From Streptomyces sp. NBC_00376 (GTDB lineage: Bacteria; Actinomycetota; Actinomycetes; Streptomycetales; Streptomycetaceae), in the NCBI RefSeq assembly GCF_036077095.1, contig NZ_CP107960.1, forward strand, positions 7,874,001-7,938,000: a stretch of 64,000 bases of DNA, in the 5' to 3' direction. Shown here piece by piece: positions 46,590-54,877 of this stretch. The number at the start of each line of letters is the position of its first letter. Within the stretch, counting starts at the first letter, position 1. A program made the position numbers and the translations under genes. The notes beneath the pieces are model-generated. The model ran no database searches. It worked only from the letters and a program-made list of their open reading frames with translations, and had not been told where the DNA came from.

Positions 46590-47568
46590 ACACCCAGCCG
46601 CGCTCCCGCGCCTTCACTCCGGCCTGAAACCGAGTCCCTGCGTCCAGCCTCCGCATCAACGCCGCCACCCGACGCGTCGCTGTGCGCACGCTGACCCCCA
46701 ACTGCCGGGCAATGGCCTGGTCCTTGAATCCGGCGTGCAGCAGGCGGACCAGCATCAGCTCCTCCTCGCTGGGTCCCTCCACCACCCCCAGCCCGTCGGA
46801 GAGCAACGGTTCGGCCCGCTCCCAGTACGCCTCGAACAACTCCATCAACCCGTCCAGCAGCCCAGACGGATGAACCACCACGATGGAGTCCTTGCTCCCC
46901 CCGGTCAACGGCACCACCGCTACCCGCCGGTCCACGATCCGGGCCTTGAACGGAAGATGCGGCAGCAACCGGGACTTCTCCCCGAGGGCCGCCAGGTTCA
47001 GAATCGACTCCAGCCGCCCTGGCGGTTCGATCGACTCCAGGCAGTACACGCCCCGGATGTCCACACCACGCTCCAGCCACTCCGTAGTCGTCGCCGTTTC
47101 CCGCTCGTTGTGGTGCGGCTCTCCCACCGGCTCCAGATATGGCGGCTTGTCCAGCGTCCACAGATGCGTGGTGACTGCCCGGCTCAGCTCCTCGACCTTT
47201 CGCACCATCACCTCATGGCCCGTCAGCACCTCCACCAGGGCGCCGGGATCCGACCGCAACTGCCCGGCCCGGTGCAGGCGCTGCAGATCGGCGAACTCCG
47301 TCTCCACCCCAGCGAACACCGTCTCCACCTCCGACCGGCGGCGGTGCAGCAACGCGGACAGGGCCGAGCGCGGACTCACCGCCTCCCACCGGCCCCGCCC
47401 CACCCGCCGCACCAGTCCCAGAGCGGCGAGGCGTTTCAACGCCTGCCCCGTACGGGCCGCGCCGGCGCCCACGTTCTCCGCGAGATCAGGTACCGCGCTC
47501 TGAGGCCCCGTCAGCACCGCTCGGTACACGCCCTCGTCGAACGCGCTCATGCCCACTGCTTCCAGCAC
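46588..47568 (-). CDS. LuxR-type regulator with TrmB-like N-terminus (paralogue)
   Basis: Protein of 326 residues. The N-terminal winged helix begins MSAFDEGVYRAVLTGPQSAVPDLAENVG after a short lead. A PLD-like middle domain contains TLDKPPYLEP and VDIRGVYCLESIEPPGRLESI, closely parallel to the neighbour's LDRPPYAL and VRYRAVYAPEALEWPGVLDDI. The C-terminal LuxR helix-turn-helix has LVRLLHAGFKDQAIARQLGVSVRTATRRVAALMRRLDAGTRFQAGV. GTG 47568 has GGAGG 6-7 nt upstream; ATG 47550 is the alternative. It diverges from the second subtilase, its probable target. Confidence 0.87.
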   Translation of the reverse strand: MLEAVGMSAFDEGVYRAVLTGPQSAVPDLAENVGAGAARTGQALKRLAALGLVRRVGRGRWEAVSPRSALSALLHRRRSEVETVFAGVETEFADLQRLHRAGQLRSDPGALVEVLTGHEVMVRKVEELSRAVTTHLWTLDKPPYLEPVGEPHHNERETATTTEWLERGVDIRGVYCLESIEPPGRLESILNLAALGEKSRLLPHLPFKARIVDRRVAVVPLTGGSKDSIVVVHPSGLLDGLMELFEAYWERAEPLLSDGLGVVEGPSEEELMLVRLLHAGFKDQAIARQLGVSVRTATRRVAALMRRLDAGTRFQAGVKARERGWV

Positions 47569-47731
47569 AACCAGCCTCCGCTCTCACACGTGTCGGGTCG
47601 CCCGGGGCAGGTGGAAGAGTGCAGGTCACCGGCCGATCGTCCCCCCGCAGGTGGCGCTTTTGGTCACCGCGCCAAACACGCCATCAGGTTATCTGGACAC
47701 CAAGTGATCGCACAGCGTTCACTTCTCTTGA

Positions 47732-47744
47732 ATCGCCTATCGAT
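47732..47744 (-). promoter_or_regulatory. ATCGATAGNCGAT element upstream of subtilase 2
   Basis: On the minus strand it reads ATCGATAGGCGAT, identical to the element at 55755-55767 in front of the esterase gene; the match extends two bases further (TG) on one side. It lies 105 bp before the subtilase start, in the divergent gap. It suggests control by the GntR regulator of the distant sugar locus, or a sequence carried over by rearrangement. Confidence 0.5.
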
Positions 47745-47848
47745 CAACCCGCGTGAACGGCGGTTCGCCACTCAAGTCGCCGACTCACACCCAGGGCGAG
47801 TGCCGCCGCTCGCCTGTCCGGCCTGCCCGAACATCCGTGAGGAATCCT

Positions 47849-50800
47849 GTGACACCTCAGCCACGAAGAGCGTCCCGAATCCGTCGCGGCACCATTGGTG
47901 CCCTGCTCACCACCACCCTTGCCGCACTCAGCCTGCCGCTCGCCACCCCCGCCGTCGCGAAGGGCCCCGCCCAGCCCCTGGCTGCCGGCAACTACCTGAT
48001 CACGCTGGCCGACCAGCCCCTCGTCACGTACGACGGCAGCGTCGACGACCTCCCCGCCACCCGCCCCGCCGAGGGCCGGAAGCTCGACGTCACCACTTCG
48101 AACGCCAAGCGCTACCGCACGCACCTGGTCGCCGAGCAGCGCCATGTCGCCAAGAAGGTCGGCGCGACCGTCCGCCAGCACTACGCCGTCACCACCAACA
48201 CCTTCAGCGCCCGGCTCAACGCCGCCCAGCTCGTCCAGCTGGCCCGCACCAAGGGCGTCACCAACATCGCCCCGGACCGGCTCCACCAGGCCACCGACGA
48301 CAGGAACTCCTCCGACTTCCTCGGCCTCTCCGGCCGCAAGGGTCTGTGGGCCGCCCTCGGCGGTACGGCCAAGGCAGGCCGCGGCATCGTCATCGGCGAC
48401 ATCGACACCGGTATCTGGCCCGAGAGCGCCTCGTTCAAGGCCCCGGCGCTCACGAGCAGGAAGCCCGGCGGCAAGCACGGCAAGAAGCCGTCCAAGGACG
48501 ACCTCTACCGGCCCTACCTCGATGGCACCACCACCGTCATGCACAAGGCCGACGGGACCACCTTCACCGGCACCTGCCAGACCGGCGAGAGCTTCGCCGC
48601 CGCCGACTGCAACCAGAAGATCGTCAGCGCCCGCTACTTCGCCGACGGCTGGCTCCAGCAGGTCCCCGAATCCAACCGGGCCGGCTACATCTCCCCGCGA
48701 GACAGCCAGGGCCACGGCACCCACACCGCATCGACCGCGGCCGGTAACGCGGGCGTCCGGGCCACTGTCGACGGCCATGACCTCGGCACCGTCTCCGGCG
48801 TCGCCCCCGCCGCCACCGTCGCCGTCTACAAGGCCCTGTGGCAGAGCAAGGACGGCAAGCAGGACGGTGGCCTGACCAGCGACCTCGTCGCCGCCATCGA
48901 CCAGGCCGTCGCCGACGGTGTGGACGTCATCAACTACTCCCTCGGCGGCATGTTCGAGAGCGAGTACGACGACCCGTCCCAGACCGCGCTCCGTAACGCC
49001 GCCGCAGCGGGTGTCTTCGTCGCCACCGCCGGGGGCAACGCCGGCCCCGAGTCCGCCAGCCTCGACAACACGGCTCCCTGGACCACCACCGTTGCCGCCG
49101 GAACCATCGCCTCGCACACCGGCACGGTCACGCTCGGCAACGGGAAGAGCTACACCGGTATCAGCACCAGCGTGCACGAAACCGTCGGCTCCGCACCGCT
49201 CGTTCGTGCCGCCGCCGTCAAGACCGCCGAGGCCGACGTCGCCGACGCCGACCTCTGTGCCGCGGGAACGCTGGACCCCGCACGCACCGCTGGGAAGACG
49301 GTCGTCTGCGACCGGGGCGTCACCGCGCGCGTGGACAAGTCCGCCGAGGTCAAGAGGGCCGGCGGCACCGCCATGGTCCTGGTCAACAGGCGGAACGAGA
49401 GCAGTGACGGCGACCTGCACTCCATACCGACCGTGCACCTGAACGGCCCGGAGGCCACCGCCGTACGCGACTACGCCGCCACGGACGGCGCCACCGCCAC
49501 CCTCACCAGCGGCGGCAAGGGGGCCACCTACCCGCAGGTCGCCGGCTTCTCCTCCCGCGGCCCCTCCCTCGTCGGCAAGGGCGATCTCCTCAAGCCCGAC
49601 ATCACCGCGCCCGGCGCCACCATCCTCGCCGCCGTCGCCCCGCCCGGCAACCAGGGCCGCGACTTCGACTACCTCTCCGGCACCTCCATGGCGACCCCGC
49701 ACATCGCCGGCCTCGCCGCCCTCTACCTCTCCGAGCACCCCACCTGGTCCCCGATGAGCATCAAGTCGGCCATGATGACCACCGCTTCCCCCACCAAGAC
49801 CGCTGACGGCAAGAACAACGGCGACCTCTTCGCCCAGGGCGCCGGCGAGGTCGAGGCCCGCGCGATGCTGCGGCCGGGGCTCGTCTACGACTCCAGCGAG
49901 CGGGACTGGCTGGGGTACCTCGAAGGTGTCGGCATCGACACCCGGACCGGAACCGAGGCCATCGACCCCAGCGACCTCAACTACCCCTCCATCGCGATCG
50001 GTGAGCTCTTCGGTACCCAGACGGTCACCCGTACCGTCACCGCCACCTCGGCCGGCACCTACCGGGCCAAGGTCGATCTGCCCGGCGTCAAGGCCACCGT
50101 CTCGCCTTCCGTCCTGCACTTCAGTCACGCCGGGCAGAAGCGCACCTTCACCATCAAGTTCGATGTGACCAAGGCGCGTTCGGGAATCCTCGACACCGGT
50201 TCCCTCACGTGGACCTCCGGCCGCACCATGGTCCGCAGCCCGATCGCCGTCACCCCGCAGAGCGTCCACGCCCCTGCCGAGATCAAGGGCACCGGCACCA
50301 GCGGCGAGACCACCTTCTCCGTCACTCCGGCCACCAGCACCCTCACGGCCACCGCACGCGGACCCGTCTCCTCGCCCCTCACCAAGGCCACCCTGACCGG
50401 AACCGCTGCTGAGACCTACTACGAGACGAACATCCCGGCCGGTACCAAGGCCGCTCAGATCTCGGTGCACTTCGATCCGGCGGCAGACACCATCGTCGGC
50501 GTCGTCTGGGGAGTGATGGTCGACGGCGTTCTGCAGTCAGCCGCGTTTGCCGATCCCGACAGCAACGGCACCTCGACCATCTCCCTGGGGCAGCCGAACG
50601 CCGGGACGATCTTCGTAGCCGTGGTCGCGCTCGGCAGCACCGATGACACCGTCACCCCGTACACCTACCAGGTGAACCACATCTCCGAGGACAGCCCGGT
50701 CACCGGCAAGGTCACCGTCACAGCCGACCACGCCCGTGTCACCCCCGGCACGCCGACCGACCTGACCGCCACCTGGTCCGGCGTCCCGGCAGCATCCCGG

Positions 50801-50857
50801 TCCACCGTCTGGATCGAATACCCGAACGGTGCGGGCACCTTCCTGACCCTCAACTGA
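47849..50857 (+). CDS. Secreted S8 subtilisin-like protease, plant-cucumisin-like architecture
   Basis: Protein of 1002 residues. A signal peptide (RRGTIGALLTTTLAALSLPL, cleavage near AVA-KG) precedes an I9 propeptide (YLITLADQPLVTYDG to GVTNIAPDRLHQ). The S8 domain has D186 (GDIDTGIWPES), H289 (SQGHGTHTAS) and S613 (LSGTSMATPHIAG). A PA domain is inserted between His and Ser (ADLCAAGTLDPARTAGKTVVCDRG), and Fn3-like domains finish the protein. The order matches plant subtilases. I chose GTG 47849 with GAGG upstream; the frame opens earlier at 47753 without signal-peptide logic. It is divergent from a LuxR/TrmB-like regulator. Confidence 0.92.
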   Translation: MTPQPRRASRIRRGTIGALLTTTLAALSLPLATPAVAKGPAQPLAAGNYLITLADQPLVTYDGSVDDLPATRPAEGRKLDVTTSNAKRYRTHLVAEQRHVAKKVGATVRQHYAVTTNTFSARLNAAQLVQLARTKGVTNIAPDRLHQATDDRNSSDFLGLSGRKGLWAALGGTAKAGRGIVIGDIDTGIWPESASFKAPALTSRKPGGKHGKKPSKDDLYRPYLDGTTTVMHKADGTTFTGTCQTGESFAAADCNQKIVSARYFADGWLQQVPESNRAGYISPRDSQGHGTHTASTAAGNAGVRATVDGHDLGTVSGVAPAATVAVYKALWQSKDGKQDGGLTSDLVAAIDQAVADGVDVINYSLGGMFESEYDDPSQTALRNAAAAGVFVATAGGNAGPESASLDNTAPWTTTVAAGTIASHTGTVTLGNGKSYTGISTSVHETVGSAPLVRAAAVKTAEADVADADLCAAGTLDPARTAGKTVVCDRGVTARVDKSAEVKRAGGTAMVLVNRRNESSDGDLHSIPTVHLNGPEATAVRDYAATDGATATLTSGGKGATYPQVAGFSSRGPSLVGKGDLLKPDITAPGATILAAVAPPGNQGRDFDYLSGTSMATPHIAGLAALYLSEHPTWSPMSIKSAMMTTASPTKTADGKNNGDLFAQGAGEVEARAMLRPGLVYDSSERDWLGYLEGVGIDTRTGTEAIDPSDLNYPSIAIGELFGTQTVTRTVTATSAGTYRAKVDLPGVKATVSPSVLHFSHAGQKRTFTIKFDVTKARSGILDTGSLTWTSGRTMVRSPIAVTPQSVHAPAEIKGTGTSGETTFSVTPATSTLTATARGPVSSPLTKATLTGTAAETYYETNIPAGTKAAQISVHFDPAADTIVGVVWGVMVDGVLQSAAFADPDSNGTSTISLGQPNAGTIFVAVVALGSTDDTVTPYTYQVNHISEDSPVTGKVTVTADHARVTPGTPTDLTATWSGVPAASRSTVWIEYPNGAGTFLTLN

Positions 50858-50940
50858 CACCGGATGTCGCGCTGACGCCTGTCCGGTCATGAACCGCGAG
50901 GTTCGGCTCGACAGATCAGCCGGACGTGGTCGGGCAGTGC

Positions 50941-51000
50941 ACGAAGCTCCTGGCAGACATGGGTGATCTCGGTCGAGACCCCGTCTGCCAGGAGCTTCGT
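50941..51000. repeat. 18-bp perfect inverted repeat with 24-nt loop
   Basis: ACGAAGCTCCTGGCAGAC (50941-50958) pairs perfectly with 50983-51000. It is about 85 bp after the subtilase 2 stop and before a decayed MFS gene. It may be a strong terminator or the leftover end structure of a mobile element; no transposase is adjacent. Confidence 0.75.
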
Positions 51001-51059
51001 CGTGCGGCCCGGTCCCGCCTGTCACCGGCCCGTCCGGGCACGCGGATGTACGAGTTCGT

Positions 51060-51470
51060 TCAGGCGGGCTCTTCGGTGGCGTGGGAGTCGGTGAGGGTGA
51101 GTGCACCGCCGGCCGCGACGAGGCCGACGACGACCGCCAGCACGGTGTAGGTGATCCGCTCGCCGTGGAAGACCGACGCCACCAGTGCGTCGCCCCAGGT
51201 GCCTGCGGGCAGGCGTGTGGTGACGAGCGCCGCGATCAGGGTGCCGACCACGGCGGTGCCGATGCTGCTTCCGACCTCCTGGGCCCGTCGTTGAGCGGCA
51301 GATCGTCATGACGGTGCGCAGGCCGACGGTCATCGCGACCATGCAGGCCACGATGGCGCCGTACCCGTGGTCGACGCCCCAGGACAGGTCGGCCAGTGAG
51401 CCGGCCAGGCGGGCAGCGCCCAGCAGGCAGGCGACGCGGTGGCCGGACCGTTCCGCGAGCCGGCTTGAGC
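51060..51470 (-). pseudogene. Decayed DHA2-type MFS transporter, C-terminal remnant
   Basis: On the minus strand, one frame reads DHGYGAIVACMVAMTVGLRTVMTIC (near 51310-51390) and another continues VVGTLIAALVTTRLPAGTWGDALVASVFHGERITYTVLAVVVGLVAAGGALTL to the stop at 51060. Together they match the last membrane helices and tail of a DHA2 exporter, broken by at least one frameshift and lacking the first two thirds. It lies inside the repeat-flanked island just before repeat copy B. Confidence 0.75.
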
Positions 51471-51582
51471 GCATTTATCTCGATCCGTCACGCAGCACGA
51501 GAATCTCCGGTGCTGGTTCGGTGCTGACTTCGGCGGATCAGTGGCGTGTAAACAGCAGGTCGTAGTTCTGATCGGATGAGTT

Positions 51583-51810
51583 GTCGTACCACTCGATGGT
51601 GGTCCCGACGAGGCTTGCGGCGACGATGCGCTTGAGGTTCGACGGGGCTGGCGGAAAGGTTGCTGGGGCGGCCATGGGTACCACTTCCGGACGGTTGGCG
51701 GGGACGTGTGTGCGTTGCCATACCGTAGGAAGGGGCAGTTCAGGGGCGTATGCGGTGGGACACCACAGTTCTCGGTCCGGGTGAGCGCGAGGCCACCATG
51801 ACGGGCGTGC
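51583..51810. repeat. Direct repeat copy B (truncated MHS transporter 5' end)
   Basis: Gap-free match to 40930-41157. On the minus strand it encodes only the first 31 residues of the MHS transporter (MAAPATFPPAPSNLKRIVAA and on to EWYD), after which the frame runs into unrelated sequence and stops. It is a gene fragment, not a gene, and marks the right boundary of the subtilase island. Confidence 0.9.
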
Positions 51811-51866
51811 CGGGACCGGTCGCCGTCCGCCGCCGGCCGGGCGCGGCGGCGGACGGTCGTCCGTGG

Positions 51867-52823
51867 CTACCCGGCGCGCCCCTCCAGCAACTGCTCGGGC
51901 ACGAACCCGGCCTCGGCGAGCCGCTGCCAGAGCTCGTCCGGGACCGGGAAGCGGGCGGCCGCCGCGTTCGCCGTCACCTCGGCCGCCGAACGGCAGCCGA
52001 GGACGACCGAGTCGACGCCGGCGTGCAGCAGCGGGAACTGGATCGCGGCCGCGGGCAGCGGCACCTCGTACGCTTCGCACAGCGTCCGGCACCGGCGCGC
52101 CCGCTCCAGCGTTTCCGCCGGAACCGGCCGGTAGTTGAACATGGCGCCGGGGGAAGGGTCGGCCAGCAGGCCGGTGTTGAAGACGCCGCCGACTACCACC
52201 GCGGTGCCCGTCCTGGCGCACAGCGGCAGCAGGGTGGTGAGCGCCTCGTGGTCCAGGAGCGAGAAGCGGCCCGCGATGAGCACGACGTCGACCTCGAACT
52301 CCGCCACGTACGAGGCGAGCGGACCGCTGTGGTTCATCCCGAATCCGATCGCCCGGATCAGCCCCTCGTCGCGCAGCCTGCGCACCGCCGGATAGGCAGT
52401 GCGGCGTATCTCGTCCGGGTAGTCGTCGGGGTCGTGCAGATACAGGATGTCGACGCTGGAGCGGCCCAGGCGGGTCAGGCTCGCCTCCAGGGATTCGCGG
52501 ATGCCGCGCTCCGTCCAGTCGGTGACCACCTCACCGGGGGAGCCGTCCGGCCGGGGTCGCAGCAGCCATCCCGTCTTCGTGGAGATCACCGGGTCGGTGA
52601 CCCCGGACGGGGCGAGCAGGCGGCCCAGGCGCTGTTCGGCGAGGCCGTGTCCGTAGCGGGGCGCGGTGTCGAAGTACGTGATCCCGGCCTCGGCCGCGGC
52701 CTCCAGGGTCGCGGCGGCTTCCTGCTCGGTGACCTCCTCGAAGAGCCCGCCCAGGGGAGCGGTGCCGATGCCGATGCGGGGCAGGGTGAAGGGCAGCCGG
52801 TTCGCTGCGGCGTTGTCGGTCAT
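51867..52823 (-). CDS. Aldo/keto reductase, D-threo-aldose/L-fucose dehydrogenase-like
   Basis: Protein of 318 residues. The AKR catalytic tetrad is visible: Asp and Tyr in YFDTAPRYGHG, Lys in VISTKTGW, His in LYLHDPDD. The sequence GIGTAPLGGLFEEV at the start fits the sugar-dehydrogenase group of AKRs that oxidise L-fucose or D-threo-aldoses to lactones with NAD(P). ATG 52823 overlaps the upstream gene's stop by 4 nt. Together with the divergent fuconolactonase-like amidohydrolase and the GH29 fucosidase, it would form the first steps of oxidative fucose breakdown (inference). Confidence 0.85.
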   Translation of the reverse strand: MTDNAAANRLPFTLPRIGIGTAPLGGLFEEVTEQEAAATLEAAAEAGITYFDTAPRYGHGLAEQRLGRLLAPSGVTDPVISTKTGWLLRPRPDGSPGEVVTDWTERGIRESLEASLTRLGRSSVDILYLHDPDDYPDEIRRTAYPAVRRLRDEGLIRAIGFGMNHSGPLASYVAEFEVDVVLIAGRFSLLDHEALTTLLPLCARTGTAVVVGGVFNTGLLADPSPGAMFNYRPVPAETLERARRCRTLCEAYEVPLPAAAIQFPLLHAGVDSVVLGCRSAAEVTANAAAARFPVPDELWQRLAEAGFVPEQLLEGRAG

Positions 52824-54742
52824 GCCGTCTCCCACGGGGAGGTGCAGGCCGCGCGGCCTGTACGCAGCGTCATGGTCAGGGTCAGTCGGATCCGTGAGTT
52901 CCCGGGCAGGCCGACGCGGCAGTACGGTCCGTCGACCGGCTGCTCGGGACCGTCGTCCACGCGGACGGTGGCGACGTGGTGCTCGGCGAACGAACCCGCC
53001 TGCACCAGCAGGGAGCGCGCCGGGTCGCCGAGGTTGATCAGCTCCACCACCGTGTGGTCCGGGCGGATGTCCGAAACGAGCGCGGCGACGTCCGCCGGAA
53101 GGCCGGGACGGCGGGCGTCCGCGTCGTGGTAGCGCAGGTGCAGTTGGGCGAGGCCGCCGTTGTAGAGGACCTGCGGGGAGCCGGTGGTCAGCTGCAGCAG
53201 CGCCTCCGTCACGACCGGGTTGAGGTGCTGCCAGTGGTGAATGTCCAGGGCGTCGGGGCCGACGGCCGGGTCGACCGTGTCGTTCTCGATGGCCTCGACC
53301 CGCTCGGCGCAGCTCGCGAGGGCGCTGCGCAGCATCCGCTCGGGGAAGTGCGGGTTGCGTCCGTGCAGGAACTCGTACCAGGGCTCCTCGTGCCCGGCCT
53401 CGTCCTTGATGCGCTGGGTGTGCACGGTGGTCCAGTCCCAGTGGGACTCCGCGCGCAGATGCTCGATCCGGTCCCGGTCGGCCTGCTCGCGGCTGAAGTG
53501 CCAGAGCGCGAGCGGGAGCTGGCCGGGCATGACGGTGAAGTCGAACCAACCGGAGTCGTTGTGCCGCTGGGGCACCATGAGGGTGCGCTCGGCCGTCATC
53601 GAGCGCAGGTGGGGCTCCCAGCGCTCGCCGAGCGTGCCCATCCGGTCGGCGCCGCGCTGCTCGGCGTGGCGCAGCACCACGTCCAGGGGGTTGCGGGCGA
53701 GGTCCAGGAAGCCCCGGTCCCCGGTGAGCAGCGTCGCGTTCGCCGCGCCGATGACGGTGGCGCTCCCGACGGGGGACAGGCCGTGCGGCCACGACCATCC
53801 GTAGTGCCCGCCGTACCAGCGGCCGTCCAGGTACTCGCCCACCACACCGTTCAGGCCCACGTTGTCGGGCACGACGTCACGCCCCGCCAGCCGCTCCTGC
53901 CACACGGCGACATATTCGGCCACCCAGTCCGCGTAGCGCTGTTCGCCGCTGAGCAGGAAGGCGTTGGTGGCCAGACCGGTGGCGGCCAGGTTCACGATCG
54001 TGTCACCGCGGCCCATCCGGTCCCACATCGCACGGCCGTACGCGCGGGCACGCTCGGGCGAAGCGGCCAGGTCGTCGAAGGACATGACGTCGTCGACCCC
54101 GTCCAGCGGCAGGCCGTACGGGCGCAGGGCCAGGCTCCACGGGAAGTGCGCTTCTTCGTCGCTGAAGCCGAAGCGCGGTCCGGCCGAGCCGTTGTGCGGA
54201 GCACGCAGGAGCCGGTTCGCGGGATCGTAGTTGGGGCCGCCGGGAAGGTAGAAGTCGGCGAAACGCAGGGCGAGTTCACGCAGCTCAGCGTCTTCCGGGT
54301 CGGCGAGGCACAGGCCGTAGAAGAGGAGCAGGCCCTCGCCCTGGTGGAACCAGTCGTAGCCGCGCTCCAGGCCGTCGACGAGCATGCCCATCTCGGTGAG
54401 CTGCGCGGTGACCCCGCGCCAGTGCCGCCGCGCCGCGGTCAGCAACTCCGCGCTGCCACCCAGCAGATACAGCGTCGGCCAGTTGAAGAACGGCTCGTAG
54501 AAGTCGTCCACACCGTCCCGGCCGTCCATTCCCCGGCCGAGCGTGTCGCGGAAGACGAGACGGCCGTCGCCCTCGGTGTAGCGGTCGGCGAAGAGCCGCC
54601 ACGCCTTGTCCTGTACGGCGAACAACTCCCTCTCCAGGTAAGCCCACCGGGGGACCTCGGTGACGCGCCGGGACGCGGTCAGCAGAGGTCCGTGCGGCTC
54701 GCCCACTGTGCGCGTGCCACCGGTTCGTTCAGGCCTGAGCAT
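52820..54742 (-). CDS. Large protein of unrecognised family, probable (alpha/alpha)-barrel sugar-active enzyme
   Basis: Protein of 640 residues without a signal peptide, so probably intracellular. Residues 30-470 are helix-rich with many aromatic/acidic motifs (DDFYEPFFNWPTLYLLGG, GYDWFHQGEGLLLFYGL, YGGHYGWSWPHG, HNDSGWFDF), as in six-hairpin glycosidases and polysaccharide lyases. The C-terminal 130 residues look like a beta-sandwich. I cannot place it in a named family. ATG 54742 (M-L-R-P-E-R) has AGGTG upstream; GTG 54757 or 54766 are alternatives. It is coupled to the aldo/keto reductase gene by a 4-nt overlap, which ties it to the same sugar pathway. Confidence 0.75.
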   Translation of the reverse strand: MLRPERTGGTRTVGEPHGPLLTASRRVTEVPRWAYLERELFAVQDKAWRLFADRYTEGDGRLVFRDTLGRGMDGRDGVDDFYEPFFNWPTLYLLGGSAELLTAARRHWRGVTAQLTEMGMLVDGLERGYDWFHQGEGLLLFYGLCLADPEDAELRELALRFADFYLPGGPNYDPANRLLRAPHNGSAGPRFGFSDEEAHFPWSLALRPYGLPLDGVDDVMSFDDLAASPERARAYGRAMWDRMGRGDTIVNLAATGLATNAFLLSGEQRYADWVAEYVAVWQERLAGRDVVPDNVGLNGVVGEYLDGRWYGGHYGWSWPHGLSPVGSATVIGAANATLLTGDRGFLDLARNPLDVVLRHAEQRGADRMGTLGERWEPHLRSMTAERTLMVPQRHNDSGWFDFTVMPGQLPLALWHFSREQADRDRIEHLRAESHWDWTTVHTQRIKDEAGHEEPWYEFLHGRNPHFPERMLRSALASCAERVEAIENDTVDPAVGPDALDIHHWQHLNPVVTEALLQLTTGSPQVLYNGGLAQLHLRYHDADARRPGLPADVAALVSDIRPDHTVVELINLGDPARSLLVQAGSFAEHHVATVRVDDGPEQPVDGPYCRVGLPGNSRIRLTLTMTLRTGRAACTSPWETA

Positions 54743-54785
54743 CGAGAACACCTGCACCCTCGTCACGTACGGATTGAATAATCGC

Positions 54786-54802
54786 CCATCGATAGCCGAT
54801 GG
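54786..54802. promoter_or_regulatory. ATCGATAGNCGAT element between divergent operons
   Basis: CCATCGATAGCCGATGG has 6-bp inverted arms around ATAGC and contains ATCGATAGCCGAT (54788-54800). It lies in the 135-bp gap between the 640-residue protein gene and the amidohydrolase gene, so one bound dimer could control both directions. Confidence 0.65.
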
Positions 54803-54877
54803 TTAGACTCACGGGCAGGGAGCCGACGTGTCAATACTCCGGAGCGGCCCCGAAGAGCCCCGAGAAGGAGGCGCACC

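Noticed and set aside
41288..50857. Biosynthetic gene cluster or phage island
   Set aside because: No PKS, NRPS, RiPP, integrase or phage structural genes; contents are proteases and regulators.
50941..51000. Complete insertion sequence
   Set aside because: No transposase frame is between or beside the arms; only the inverted repeat is present.
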